Assembly (NCBI GenBank): GCA_001414345.1
Contig: LLCB01000050.1
Span: 62,001-126,000 of the forward strand
Origin: Hymenoscyphus infarciens
Taxonomy: Eukaryota > Ascomycota > Leotiomycetes > Helotiales > Helotiaceae
Length of the DNA stretch: 64,000 nt
Direction of reading: 5' to 3'
The notes below the pieces were generated by a model that saw only the letters and a program-made list of their open reading frames with translations, did not search any database and was not told the origin of the DNA. The position numbers and the translations under genes were made by a program. Each line of letters opens with the position of its first letter. Positions within the stretch are counted from its first letter, which is position 1. This document shows, piece by piece, positions 25,087 to 36,512 of this stretch.

Positions 25087-25113
25087 GTGCTTGCAGTGCT
25101 TGCAGTGCTTGCA
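25087..25113. repeat. Three copies of the 9-mer GTGCTTGCA
   Basis: Direct tandem repeat, three units, in the upstream region of the Zn2Cys6 gene. Confidence 0.85.
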
Positions 25114-26057
25114 GTGAGTAGGTACGTTGCAGAAAGTCAGTGGAGACTTTCCAATGATTTTAGGCCTGAAAGAATAGACCGGGAGTTGGTGAAGACAATG
25201 TTGTAGTGCAGTAGTTGAAATCCTCCACCCCACGATAGTTGACCACTGGAGTCGTGTGGGTTTGTAAGGGATCCGCAAACCGTCCAAGGCCCTCGTCCTT
25301 CACTATCAAAATCGGAATTTCTCCCACACTCAGGGCGGCCGCTGACGAATAGAACTTCCTTTACCTGCTCGTTCTTGATGTGACCCCCGCGTCCTCTTTC
25401 CATCTCGATTTGATCTCCAGCCCCGCCTGTCTCTGTTGGCGTCAACAAATCCATCAACGTCGCATCAATCACACAAATCGATACCCTTCCATACCAAGTC
25501 CAACATACAACATACCTTGTTGACGACCAAGGCAACAGGAGCTGACAGCAGCAACTCAAGTCAGACACGAAGCGCATACCATCGCATCGCATCGCGGGCA
25601 CATCACGAAGCTTACGCATATTGTACTAGTACCACGATAAACCACCTGCGGGCGCTGCAACTGCGCACAATTCCAACGCCTACGTAGTGCCGAGGGACAC
25701 GCCGAGCAGGAGACGATCCAATGAAGCAGGAGATTGCATGTCAAGCGCCAATTCGTTAACGACGGACGAGAGAGCGCGAGGGCGAGAGGGCGAGAGAGCG
25801 CAGGATACTCGAGTTACCGCCGTGAGAGCCTCAATCCCACAAGTCCGGGGTCCAGATATCCACCGAGGCACAATTCCCCGTACCTACCTGGGCTATTCAC
25901 CCAACCAGACCCTATAGGTACCCTCGACCGTCTGCGCGCAATTATTTCGAAAGTGGAGGGCACGGAAGACCCGATACCTCGACCGACCCGTACAAACGAC
26001 CGACCAAGCAAGGTGGACGACGGGGCGCATACCGTAGCATAGCATACAGAGGGGAGC

Positions 26058-29000
26058 ATGAATTCCAATTCGCGTCCCCCTCCACGGACTTCCAACAGTG
26101 GTGGTGGCCATCCTGCCAAACGAGTTCGACTGGCATCTCCCGATCAATCCGTGACTATCGGTGAAAGTCCACGAAGTGTGGAGGAGGGTGATTTGGCTGG
26201 TCTGCCGGCTCCGGAGAAGAGCGGGAGTAAGGCAGGGCAATCGAGTAGCTTCCGGAATGTGAGCGCTTGCAATCGTTGTAGATTGAGGAAGAACCGGTGT
26301 GACCAGAGATTACCGAGTTGTGCGAGTTGCGAAAAGGCGAATGTCAAATGTGTGGGCTATGATCCGATTACCAAGAGGGAAATTCCTCGGAGGTGAGTTG
26401 CGCATATTATTTTGATGGAGGGGTTGATAAGCTATCCATGAATCACACTTCTGACGACTTTGGATGTATCGTTTGCTAATACTCAACTCGCTTTAGTTAC
26501 GTCTTCTACCTCGAATCCCGAGTCGCCTATCTGGAGAAAGTCCTGGAAGACAATGGCATATTATATGCGCCAGCAGACGTTCTCGAACATGCCTCCAGAC
26601 CAGGCGCAGATCCGAATATTGTCCAGACACCGAGCGATGATGGAAGGCTGGCCTATATGGGCAACGAGAAATCCGCCACCTCCCAGAAGAATAACCCGAT
26701 ACCCAACTTAGGAAACGTGTCAATGCAAGGAGCTTCGGATTCTCGACATTTGGGTTCTACATCTGGCATATCATTTGCAAGGGTGGTTTTTGCTGCTGTA
26801 AAATCTTCGGTATCTGGTTCGACTAGCGATAAGAGTGGTGTAAGACCTTCACGGCCTACAATAACAGGTAAGGCTGCTGGGGCCGGTACTGGAACAGGAA
26901 CAGGAACAGGCGGAAGCGGGACCTCGATGAGAGAATCATTTTTCGGATTACACACCAAACCTACCATGAAACAAGCACCGTTTCCCTCAAAAGAACTTGG
27001 AAGCCGACTGGTGAACCTTTATTTCGAACATGCAAATCCTCAAATCCCAATTCTACATAGGGGCGAATTCATGAAAATGTTTGAGCTGGCGTATGCAGAA
27101 GGAGATGCGAGAGTACGGACGCCTAGGGAATTATTCATGCTGAATATTGTCTTTGCGATTGGCTCGGGGATATTCTTGGGAGATTCGTCTGATCGAGAAA
27201 ACAAGGAGGGGAAAGATGAGAAGAAAAACACGGTAATGGGCCAGCAAAGTCAACCTGAAGAATACCACGCATCTGCTATTGTTCATCTTGAACCATGTCT
27301 AGATAGACCGGAAGGATTTGGTAATGGACTTGAGGAGTTACAATATGTATTACTCTTGGCTGGATTTGCTCTTCTGAGACCAGTGGCTCCTGGGCTGTGG
27401 TATATCATTGGGGTTGCTATGCGGCTGGCAGTGGACCTTGGCCTGCACCACGAGGACGGCAAAGATGTTGACGTTGGCCTGGAAGAACCGTTACAAAGTG
27501 TACCAGAAACTGATCTTGCTCGACAGCAAAAATTACGAAGTGCTCGAGAAAGAGGTCGTCGAGAGTGGATTCGAGATTTTAGAAGACGATTATGGTGGTG
27601 CACCTATTCTTTCGATCGATTGGTATCAACTTGTGTGGGACGACCCTTTGGTATTACAGATCAAGTCATTACAACCGAATTCCCCTCTTTACTAGATGAT
27701 AAATACATCACACCAGCAGGCTTTCAACAACCAATTGGGGTCGAGGGTGAGCCTTCTTACAAGCACGCAGCCTATCATTATTTTCGATTACGGCTACTGC
27801 AGTCGGAGATTTTGCAGGTCTTACAACATCAGCAAGCACAACAGGCTCGAGCCGGGGGCGCCAATCAACGAAATCCGTACATGCATACCTCCTTGCCTTC
27901 GCCATTCATCGCAAAGTTCGGTAGCTTTAGATCCTGGCGTATCGATATCGACAAGAGGCTATGGGAATGGAAAGAATCCGCACCTACGAAGCGGGAAACT
28001 GGTGTTGCATTTTCAATTGAGTTCTTAGAATTAAATTACTGGCAATGCGTCATCATGCTTTACCGACAAAGTTTGAGTGTACCTCAAATCTTCGAAGGGG
28101 AATTCAACACCAGTAATGAGGTCAATAGCCCTAATGTTCATAATGTTGAACTGCGGGAAGATGAGGAGCGGGTGTTTGTCAAGGTTGCTGAGGCAGGTCA
28201 GAGAGTCTTGAGATTGTATAGACAGTTGCACCGTGTGCATCTTGTCAACTACACTTTCTTAGCGACGCATCATTTGTTCATGGCTGGAATCTCATTTCTC
28301 TATGCCATTTGGCATTCTCCAATTGTGAGAAGCCGATTGGTAAGTCATCTCCCTTGTATTTTTAAAGAGGAAACTAACAGTCGTAGACCATGGATGAAGT
28401 AGATTTCACCATTCTAGCCGCCACATCGGTTCTAGGCGATCTCATCGAAAAATGTCCTCCCGCAGAAGCATGTCGCGATGCCTTCGACCGGATGTCCAAA
28501 GCCACAGTCCAAATGTGCATGTCAACAACCGGCTTCAGTTCCTCGGTTGATGGCCTCCACTCCCGTCGCTACTCCTCCAACCACCGTTCTTCGAACCACA
28601 ATCACCAAGACCCAGCGGACTTCGGCACCACCCGTCGACAAACTCGTCCTCGACCGAAACCACAATTCGATATGGGTCTCAATGACCTCCTTGGCCCTAC
28701 GACGCCTACGTACCCTAATATCAAGACGGAATTTGAGATGGGTGGGTTTAGGGGACAATCACAACCACGGCAGCAACATGGTGGACAAAGCGCAATTCAC
28801 TCCTCACCATCCGATTACGCCGTCTCGCCCACCCTTTCCACGATGGATACTTCGGTCATTGATCCCAGTCTTCTCCCTTCACCTACTGCTCAACCGAGTT
28901 CTGCTTTCACGCAAAATTCTTACTCTAATCCTACTTCGGCGAATTCGTACCCTCAACAACAGGGGATGGATTTCTCGTTTGCTAATGCGCCGGGTATGGA

Positions 29001-29211
29001 CTTTTTGAATAATGGAGCCGCAGCCGGGAACGGGAATAATGGATGGACTGAGGTTGGTTCTGCGGGTGGGGGTGTTGCTGAGGGCGGGTGGAATGGGGAT
29101 TTGGGGCTTGGGTTGGGGTGGGAGGGCGCGGATCATGATTTTAGTGAGGGGGGGAATGGGGGGCTGGATTTATTTGATGGGTTCTTTTTCGGGGGGACCG
29201 GAGGGTTCTAG
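26058..29211 (+). CDS. Zn2Cys6 transcription factor with fungal-specific (MHR) domain
   Basis: Three exons: 26058-26392, 26497-28339 and 28387-29211, exactly 1000 aa. The binuclear cluster is complete: Cys71, Cys74, Cys81, Cys88, Cys91 and Cys98 (C-x2-C-x6-C-x6-C-x2-C-x6-C). Splicing joins it to REIPRSYVFYLESRVAYLEK, the linker and coiled coil seen in Put3-like and related regulators. The middle (about residues 320-700) has MHR landmarks such as LYFEHANPQIPILHRGEF, IGVAMRLAVDLGLHHE, and RRRLWWCTYSFDRLVSTCVG. The last 270 residues are rich in Asn, Ser, Gln and Gly (for example NNGAAAGNGNNGW) and probably serve as activation or flexible region. It should bind DNA as a dimer at CGG-type sites in the nucleus. 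The target pathway is unknown. The next genes on each side give no clear clue. Confidence 0.92.
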
Positions 29212-30131
29212 ATATAGGTGGGGAAAAGACTGGGGTGGTTCGAGATGATTTGGTAGAGTAGCTGGCTGGGTTGAGTTATTTTGGGTGTTTTTATGATGGC
29301 TATGGTGGTTGGTTCTTTGGCGTGAGGTTGGCGCATGAAAATTTCACGGATCTCATTGGCATTAAGATTTTCCTAGGTTTTCTCCTCCTTCAGAAGGAGA
29401 GGGGGGAGAGCTTTTTTTTTTGGTGAGATTTGATACCTAGGTAGATTTGCGAGAGATTTACTATGTGGCTGCGGGGCTTGCTGCTTGGCTAGACAATGAT
29501 ATGTAGGTAGATGGGAGGGAGTGGGTGGGCATATGAAGCAAAACATACATAGTGAGATACCCGGGGAAAGATACTTCTACATTTTGAAACCGTGTCTTAC
29601 TTGTCCTGTTTGTTTGTGCCTATGTGAGTGTGTCGGTTCTGAGTGCGTTGGGTTAAGAACCTTGAAGGGAAACCCAAGGCGGACCCCGGGGAATACACGT
29701 GGCGTGGACTAGCTTATCAGATGAGGAGTGAATAGGAAGATTTTAAGAGGCATGTCCTTACTCTGGGGTCAGGACAGCCGAGGAGGTGAAGTGAATGAGC
29801 CATATGCCTGACATATGTCAAGGACTTGACTCGACTGAAAAAAAAGTAGAATAAAAGGGGAATGTGTTGCGTTTTTCCTGGGAAAGAAAGGAATAGTGAC
29901 TCGTGGGGTTTGAGAGGGAATTGGATGGAAACTTGGTAAGTTTGCCTTAATAGAGTAGGGAAGTGAAATCCTTTTTAAGAAAGTGTGCTCTGGGATTCGT
30001 TTTCAAGAAAGAAAATTGTATTGAAGAAAAGGGAATTTCTAGAAAGCATCTAAAGAGAAAATTGTTGCTTTTAGACCTTGAAAACGGATATAAAGTTAAA
30101 TCCTTTTTTGGCCCCAAATATGAAGTTTGGT

Positions 30132-30239
30132 TTACTCGCTATTTGATCGCTTACTCGATGTTTTGTTGAAGCTTACTCGGTACCTCTTTCAGTCCTCAAT
30201 TTCAGAGAACAGTTTACTCGATACTTGGTAGCTTACTCG
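30132..30239. repeat. Cluster of five direct TTACTCG heptamers
   Basis: Copies start at 30132, 30151, 30173, 30214 and 30233; most are preceded by GC or GT. Possible binding-site array or remnant of a decayed repeat. Confidence 0.6.
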
Positions 30240-30904
30240 CGACATTTCTTTGGACCCTAAACAGGAAGCTTGATACTGGTATTGTTTTGTCCTACTACAG
30301 TAGCGTGTTCGAGCTCGGTTATTTTCGTTTCCTAGACCTCATTAGAGATTTGCTTCTCGGCAGTAGCTGGTAAGAATGCGATTCCTGACTAGGAAGTTGA
30401 ATACTCATTTTATTCCCGATTTGGGAGGACTTGGACAGCTCCAGAGTCGCGGTCGCAATTTAGCGCTGATGAATAATGTTGACTCTCATTGTGGAGAGTG
30501 TGTGTGATCAATTGTCGAGCAACTGGCATTCTTTGGAGCAATTTTTGCACATTTTAGAAAGCGGGTGTTCTTATACAAGGCGAAATCAAGACTTTTGACA
30601 TCGGGAGGGTCGCCGTTCGTTCTTATAAAACTGATTGTAATATAAAGTATTCCCGCTTGAATAAGGCATGCCAAACCAAAAAACGCCTACTTGATGTGGA
30701 ACCTTCTGGTTCGGGGAGGTTTTGTGGTATCCCAAAGAATTAGTTAGGTGCCTAAAGCAAATCTAACGACTTTCGACTACTTATATGACTGGACCTTACT
30801 TCAAGTGCGAAATTTTGTTAATGATTCCAGTGCTATTCGCAAGTGACCTACCAATCGCCTCCTCGAAAATGAACCATCGACTGATCTCTCTTGTGTTACA
30901 CGAA

Positions 30905-31016
30905 AATTATTTTGTGGCTGGAAAACTTACGTGAGATTGGTTCAACATACCAAGTTTTCTTCAACAGGCTGCCGGCAAAAACCAATCTGACGTAAGTTTT
31001 CAAGCCACAAAAAATT
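30905..31016. repeat. Long inverted repeat (hairpin), arms about 37 bp
   Basis: The left arm is 30905-30942 and the right arm 30980-31016, separated by 37 nt. The arms share GAAAACTTACGT and AGATTGGTT blocks and differ at about three positions. Could be a foldback or MITE remnant, or a template for a hairpin RNA. Confidence 0.75.
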
Positions 31017-31291
31017 GGGTTTAGGCTGAATGACAATACGTGATTGCAGGGGTGAATTTCCCCGCTTTTGGGGTACCCGGGTAGTGACCGATTAGGATTT
31101 GGGACGGGACGCGAGAGACGAGCGGAAGTGAAGGTGGGAGGGTTTCTGGAGATATATATTCGCTGATGTGTCGATGGTTGATGATGTCTTTTTTGAAGCT
31201 TGATTCGCAGATAAGCGAAGAAGTTTCACCTCTTTATTGCACGACGGGTACGCTTCATTGACTTTGCCATTTTCAAAGTAAACAAAACAAG

Positions 31292-33689
31292 ATGATGAAA
31301 CCATTCTCATTTCTCTTCACAATCTTACTATACCTTTCGAGTTTGAAAATTTTGAACTTGCGTGGATATTACCTTTAAGGATGGCTTTCTGGGAAATCCT
31401 TTAACAAGAGCGGAAGTGGTCGAGGAAGTATATAATTATGTTATTACTGGTGGGGGTAATTCTGGAATAATGGCTGTAGATAGATTGACAGAGAATCCTC
31501 ATCCCTATGCTCTCGCTAACATTCCCCCTTCAGACTTAGTCCTAGCAATTGAATATGGACCTTTCGGCGACCACTTAAAAGTAGAGATAGTCTACAGACC
31601 TTGTACTCTAATGATGCCATGGCTACGATATAATATTACGTCTGTTGGCACCTACAAGGTGGCTGTTATCGTGGGCGCTGTGGTGGGTGGCTGTAATAAC
31701 AAGGTCTTACTCCAACACAGCACACTACAGTCAGTTGCGAATTAAGCTTGAATAATCCGAGCGTTTTTGAAAAAAGCTCCCTCTCTGCTATCTTATTTTG
31801 CTCTTTACTTAATAACAACATATATTAGTATACTCTAGATAACAGGAAACGAGAGCTCTATATGTCCTCTATTACTCTATAAACTTTTTCATATATAAAA
31901 TAGAAGTTTATATTTATGTTCTACTTTTTAGAAGGCCTTATCAAGGTAGCGATAAGAGCTTACAGGGGTAGTGAAATTTTTTCAAAAAAAAAGGTGATTT
32001 TTTAAGAATTATCTATTTTTTAGTTTATACTTACTTTAAATTAATAAGTAATATAGAAGAGTGATAATTAGATATAGCGCTTCTTTCTAGCTAGGCCTCG
32101 TCTCTTTTAGAGTACTTTTATTTTCTGTCTTCTAAAGAAAAGAGGGAGAAAGCTTTAGAGAAAAAAAAGCTTGGATTACAAAAAAAGTGGGCAAATTCAA
32201 GCTTAACTCGCAACTCACTGTATCTACCCTACCAAACACGACCAAATTATCATCTCATTACAGAACATAAAGTTTCCAAAATTGACTTCTTAGCCTCCAA
32301 AAGCGGGAAACCAAAAGCCGAGAGCGTGACATTTAATTCGCGAGAAACGGGAGAGAAGAGAACTGTGTACGGGAGGAAGGAAATTGTTCGGGGGCTGTGC
32401 ATTCTCCCCGAGTGTTTCAGAGAAGCAGTGTAGGACCAAGGAAGCTGTTGGAGGAGTTGGGGATTGAGGTTGTGAAGGCATTACCGGGTGTGGGGATGAA
32501 TTTTCAGGACCATACGGCTTGAACCTGGGATTCAATTGTATGTTAATTCGTTTTCTTCTTAATCGCTACTTGATGGAACGGGGGGATAAGCTGATAGTTT
32601 TTAGTTACGACACAACCATGGCCCAATCCAGATGCTTTGGCAACGAATGCTACTTACCAAGGGGAGGTAGACGAAACATGGAACAAAACTCGAGTCGGTA
32701 GGTTTATTCCCCTTCCCTCTCCCCCTTTCCTAAATATTCTCGCTTAACAAAATCAAGGTCCCTATGTAAAATGGGGAAACACAGCTTCTATCGCCTACAA
32801 TGTGTATTCTCCCGAATTCTTTTTTCCCCTTTCGGGTTGTTGTAGGAGGATTGAGACACTATTTCGTCCCCAGACAACTGATTTCCTCCTTTTCTCCTCA
32901 AACATACTTACATGATTGGTAACTCTTGACTCCAAGATTTCTCGTAGTCGCCTTCCCTATAGTCGCACCCGATACCTATCAACATCTAGCTTCCTAAATC
33001 GAAAATCAAGATCCCCCGGCCTATCTACCTCCAGGAACCCACCACGCAATCATCGCCGGCTACAAGGAAACACTTCGAGTACACGCAAAAGGAATCCGAA
33101 CTAAGTACACGGACTGGTTACAAATTGCCAATGCACCCACATGAAATTCAGCACTTACGAATTCCCACCCTCTTTCACGCGGAACGATAGTGCTCAATAC
33201 CTCAGACCCAGAAGGCGAACCAATTGTCGACTACCGGGCTATGACCAACCCACTAGATATCAAAATCTTTGTTGAGATGATAAGGTTGATGCGTAGGTAC
33301 GTGTTGGCTGATGGGTTAATCAAACAGCTGACGCCTGTATGGTATAATCCTCCCTTGGAACTAACCACCGATGAGGAAATTGGGAATTAGGCTAAGAGGG
33401 TCGATGTTCTACTGCCAACGGTCTACCACCCTATTGGGACTTGTTCGAAGATGCCACTTAAGTGGGGTGGGGTCGTGAGTGAGGATTTGAGGGTTCATGA
33501 GAGTGAGGGGTTGAGTGTTGTTGATGCTAGTATTGTTCCGAGCTTGGTGGGAGCTACCACTAGTCAGAGTGTTTACGCTATGGCTGAAAAGGTTAGTTTG
33601 TTTCTCTCTTTTGCGTGGATAGGGTTTCGGTGTAACCGTCTACTGATGTGATGATATAGGCTGCGGATTTGATTAAATGTCGTGCTTGA
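31292..33689 (+). pseudogene. Decayed secreted GMC (FAD-dependent) oxidoreductase gene
   Basis: Pieces of one GMC oxidoreductase lie in order on the plus strand but in different frames. At 31292 a signal-peptide-like start MMKPFSFLFTILLYLSSL runs into a stop. In another frame follows VYNYVITGGGNSG, the FAD-binding Rossmann motif, up to about 31727. A 493-bp TIR element then interrupts the gene. After it come [31 protein letters not shown] and [20 protein letters not shown], typical of the family centre. The C-terminal part at 33190-33689 has a TAG where Trp is expected (EIGN*AKRVD). It then reads VYHPIGTCSK, with the active-site His region, and ends AADLIKCRA after an intact-looking intron (33591-33659). 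Part of the FAD/substrate region is missing around the insertion. The family includes aryl-alcohol, glucose and methanol oxidases. This copy cannot make a working enzyme. Confidence 0.88.
31728..32220. mobile_element. 493-bp non-autonomous TIR element (MITE) with TA target duplication
   Basis: The left end begins CAGTCAGTTGCGAATTAAGC and the right end, read inward, CAGTGAGTTGCGAGTTAAGC. The match continues for 26 bp with two mismatches. TA flanks both ends (31726-31727 and 32221-32222), as in Tc1/mariner/pogo insertions. The interior is AT-rich, with no transposase frame. The insertion sits inside the GMC pseudogene and supplies the stop that ends its first frame. Confidence 0.88.
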
Positions 33690-34050
33690 TTTGCATTTAA
33701 ATAGGGAAGGGGATTGCGGTTTGTATTTCTGTGACGTTGGGAAATGTTGACGTCCTTGAGGAGTTGTTTCCCTATTTAGGAAGCCTCGCTTGTTTCTAAA
33801 CTAAAAAAGGGGTTCTTTCATGCTCTGCGAAGTTGAAAGCTAAGATTTCCTTGCTTATTGACATAGCCAAGCAAATGCCATTGAAATATGTGAAATGCTG
33901 GGAGAGATTGAAACCCAAGCATAATTGAGGGGTTCTTTCTTTCCAACAATTTCCAGTTCGACAAGGTGAAATGAAAGAGAAAGAATCGAGCGAAGAAGAA
34001 ACAAAAATGAGTTTCAACACGATTTTGAAAAAGATCGAGCACACCTGGTA
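33690..34050. other. Intergenic region, no gene seen
   Basis: Lies between the GMC pseudogene and the 641-bp TIR element. The 86-codon minus-strand frame has no recognisable features. Confidence 0.5.
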
Positions 34051-34348
34051 CGGCATCCTGAATACACCAAAAAGTCGGATTGACTAAATCGCAAATAGGA
34101 AATCGTAAATCGTAAAATGTTACTTTCTATAAGTATAAAAGAGAATAATTTCTAATTTAAATTCCCCCTCTCTATATTTAGATTAGATAGTCTTAACTAT
34201 AGTAACTAGCTAATTAGAGAATAGAGAGGGAAAATAAAAATATATATCACGTGTATAGTAGTAACATTGCCCTCTTACTATCGCCCTCTCGCTATCGTCT
34301 CCTTACTATTATTTCTAGACAAATAAGGAAGAGAGGGAGAGAGGGGGG

Positions 34349-34379
<31 letters not shown>

Positions 34380-34691
34380 GGAGAGAGGGGGAGGGGATTG
34401 TTTGCTACTTTTGCTATACTCCCCTTACCCACGCTAGGAAAAACTTTCCACCGAAATGTTTGCTCGCCCCCTCGCCCCCTCTCTCACTTTTATATTTATA
34501 TAATATACTAAAGAAGGAAAGAGTAGCGAGAGAGGGAGACTAACTCCTACCCCTTAATAAAGGGCTTAGATAATATAATTATTAAGTTCTACTTTAGCTC
34601 GACTTTGTAATTTACGATTTGCGATTTGCGATTTGCGATTTACGATTTGCGATTTAGTCGATTCCGACTTTTTGGTGTATCCAGGACGCCC
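34051..34691. mobile_element. 641-bp non-autonomous TIR element with TA target duplication
   Basis: Ends read inward as CGGCATCCTGAATACACC and GGGCGTCCTGGATACACC, then both AAAAAGTCGG and a shared GACTAAATCGCAAAT. The inverted match is at least 45 bp with a few changes. TA lies just outside each end (34049-34050 and 34692-34693). Subterminal DNA carries tandem GCGATTT/ACGATTT units on the right and related CGTAAAT units on the left. The centre has a GA microsatellite (34327-34396). No transposase frame is present. It probably depends on a Tc1/mariner/pogo-type transposase in trans. Confidence 0.87.
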
Positions 34692-34693
34692 TA

Positions 34694-35601
34694 CCTGGGC
34701 CGTAAGGAACTAACTTGAGCAAATCGTGGATGATCCGGATATAAATTCCGCCGATCCGCTCTTGAGCTTTGAGACTGAACCCATTTCACGAGTCAGCATC
34801 AACAACTCCAAAACCGCACGAGAACTCCAACTCCACCAACAATATCAAACAGCTCTTCATTGCGTCGCCGACCGAGGGAATACGAATATATTTAAGTGAA
34901 CATCACTGTTATCAATTAATAGCAGCACAACCATCGCTCTACCACCACCCACGCGTCTGGGTCTCTAGTGAGCGCGAGTGGTGTTGATCGCGGTCGCATT
35001 GCCGCTACAGATTGTTGGTGTTGGAATATCTTCATCCTTCACAATTGGCGCCCACCCGCCCCCCTCTTATTCGAACCGATAATTCTTCTGCCATCCGAAA
35101 GGAGAAGCATTTCTTCAATGATGTCCCGTCTCGGGTATCTCTCACGGTCCACGGAGGCTGAGGAGAGGCTCTGAGACGGTTCAAGGTTTCATACCCTAGA
35201 TTTCGGCCCAAGCGGCGACAATTCCACCCGCAAAATGCGCCAAATGCTCGTCTGATTCCACCTTAACATCAGATAAGTCAAGTCATTGCATCAGGGAATC
35301 CCTGGTCGTTTTACCCAGGAACACAGCCCTTCCGAGACATCAGATCGGTCTGAGAAGGCTTGTTTTTGAATAAACTTCTACTGTCCCCGCTGTTTCCTCT
35401 GCTTTCTCTCTTTTCCTACCTCTTGTTACTCTCACTCACTCACTCACTCACTCACTCCCACACACTCACTTCCATTCGTATATTCTTTTTCCGTGGCTGG
35501 CCACTCTTTTTATTTTATTTTTCGAGTTCAATAATCCCCTTTTCTAATTAACAAAAACAATCTATTCTACTCCAACCATCAAAACCTCATCCTCCGCCAA
35601 A
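34694..35601. other. Upstream region of the secreted-protein gene
   Basis: No coding frame with support. A CTCA tetranucleotide repeat lies at 35429-35457 within a long pyrimidine-rich leader, a usual feature of highly expressed fungal promoters. Confidence 0.5.
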
Positions 35602-36075
35602 ATGCAATTCACATACCCAATCGCTTCCCTCATCCTCCTCCTCTCCCTCCCAGTGTCGGTTTTCGCCAGCCCGATCGATGCGAGATTCGAAGTCGATCCG
35701 GAAGCCATCATCCCAAGAGCCTCCGTAACCTGCCCCGAGTACTCCCAAATTGCAAACTACACTGCAATCGGTCTCAACTCAACCCTCCGAGGGGCATTCC
35801 TCCAAAATTCCCCCGCCGGTACCGATCCTACACGAGCCATCCTCGATACGGCACAAAAGAAGTTCTTGGCGTTGAACTTGCAATTCGATGAGGCTGTGAA
35901 CGCGGAATGTGGAAACTTGACTACTTTGGCTACGACTATGGCAGCAGAGAACTTTACAAATGGAATTGTTGGACCTTTTACGATTAAGAAGACTTCTGCT
36001 GGGGATCGTCTGACAAGTGGAATGGGTACGGTTATCTTGGTGGCTACACTTGCTGGTGCTGGATTGTTGCTGTAA
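35602..36075 (+). CDS. Small secreted protein, probably GPI-anchored
   Basis: A single-exon gene of 157 aa. Residues 1-22 (MQFTYPIASLILLLSLPVSV) form a clear signal peptide. The mature part starts near ASPIDARFEV. The C-terminus GMGTVILVATLAGAGLLL is a hydrophobic tail preceded by a small-residue region (SAGDRLTSG), as in GPI-anchor signals. Four N-x-S/T sequons occur (NYT, NST, NLT, NFT), consistent with a glycosylated wall or membrane protein. Two Cys in the mature region (TCPEYS and AECGN) could form one disulphide. The middle is helical (QKKFLALNLQFDEAVNAECG). I do not recognise a named family. Start choice is supported by the pyrimidine-rich leader and the AAA-rich context before ATG. 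A lineage-specific surface protein or effector-like protein is possible. Confidence 0.85.
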   Translation: MQFTYPIASLILLLSLPVSVFASPIDARFEVDPEAIIPRASVTCPEYSQIANYTAIGLNSTLRGAFLQNSPAGTDPTRAILDTAQKKFLALNLQFDEAVNAECGNLTTLATTMAAENFTNGIVGPFTIKKTSAGDRLTSGMGTVILVATLAGAGLLL

Positions 36076-36512
36076 AGTGATGGAAGGATATAAGGTGGGA
36101 TGGGAGGAGTGATGTAGTTGCATTATTTTATTGGCCATTATACCAATGTATGGAGTTTAGAGGGCAGGGTACGAATGCCGGAATACAACGACCCATGGCT
36201 ATTGCATGTATGAACTGCGTTGATGGAGTGGGACGGACTAATAAAACATTTCAAAACTATCATTTGTGAGTGCCCAGCTTCGCTCTCTATTACTGCCCTC
36301 CACTGCGCAACAAAAGTATATGTTCCCCTGTCAAAGAGAAGGTCGACTCTTACTACACAGACATGCAGTTCTTCGAAAGCATCTAGTCCAAGACGGGTCT
36401 TCAACCAGTTTCGCCCAATGTATTTTCGAGTGTATATATGGGAATCCAAGTAAATTTCATATTGCCATCCTTCTCCAGCACCGCAATGAGTTACACACAT
36501 CCCCCCCTTGCC

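Larger units (their letters stand above)
22468..26057. other. Long intergenic region between the MFS and Zn2Cys6 genes, no gene seen
   Basis: It begins with a T-rich 3' flank of the MFS gene and ends with the putative leader of the regulator gene. It holds several short tandem repeats (see 23497 and 25087), a nine-G run near 23674 and repeated GTACCTAGGTAC-like words near 24520-24600. No coding frame with family support was found. Confidence 0.5.
29212..31291. other. Intergenic region, no gene seen
   Basis: Between the regulator gene and the GMC pseudogene. It contains a cluster of TTACTCG words and a long hairpin (listed separately). Open frames are short and unrecognised. Confidence 0.5.

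Noticed and set aside
31362..31745. Intact 127-aa protein with a GGGNSG motif
   Set aside because: It is only the N-terminal fragment of the GMC pseudogene; its stop comes from the inserted TIR element.
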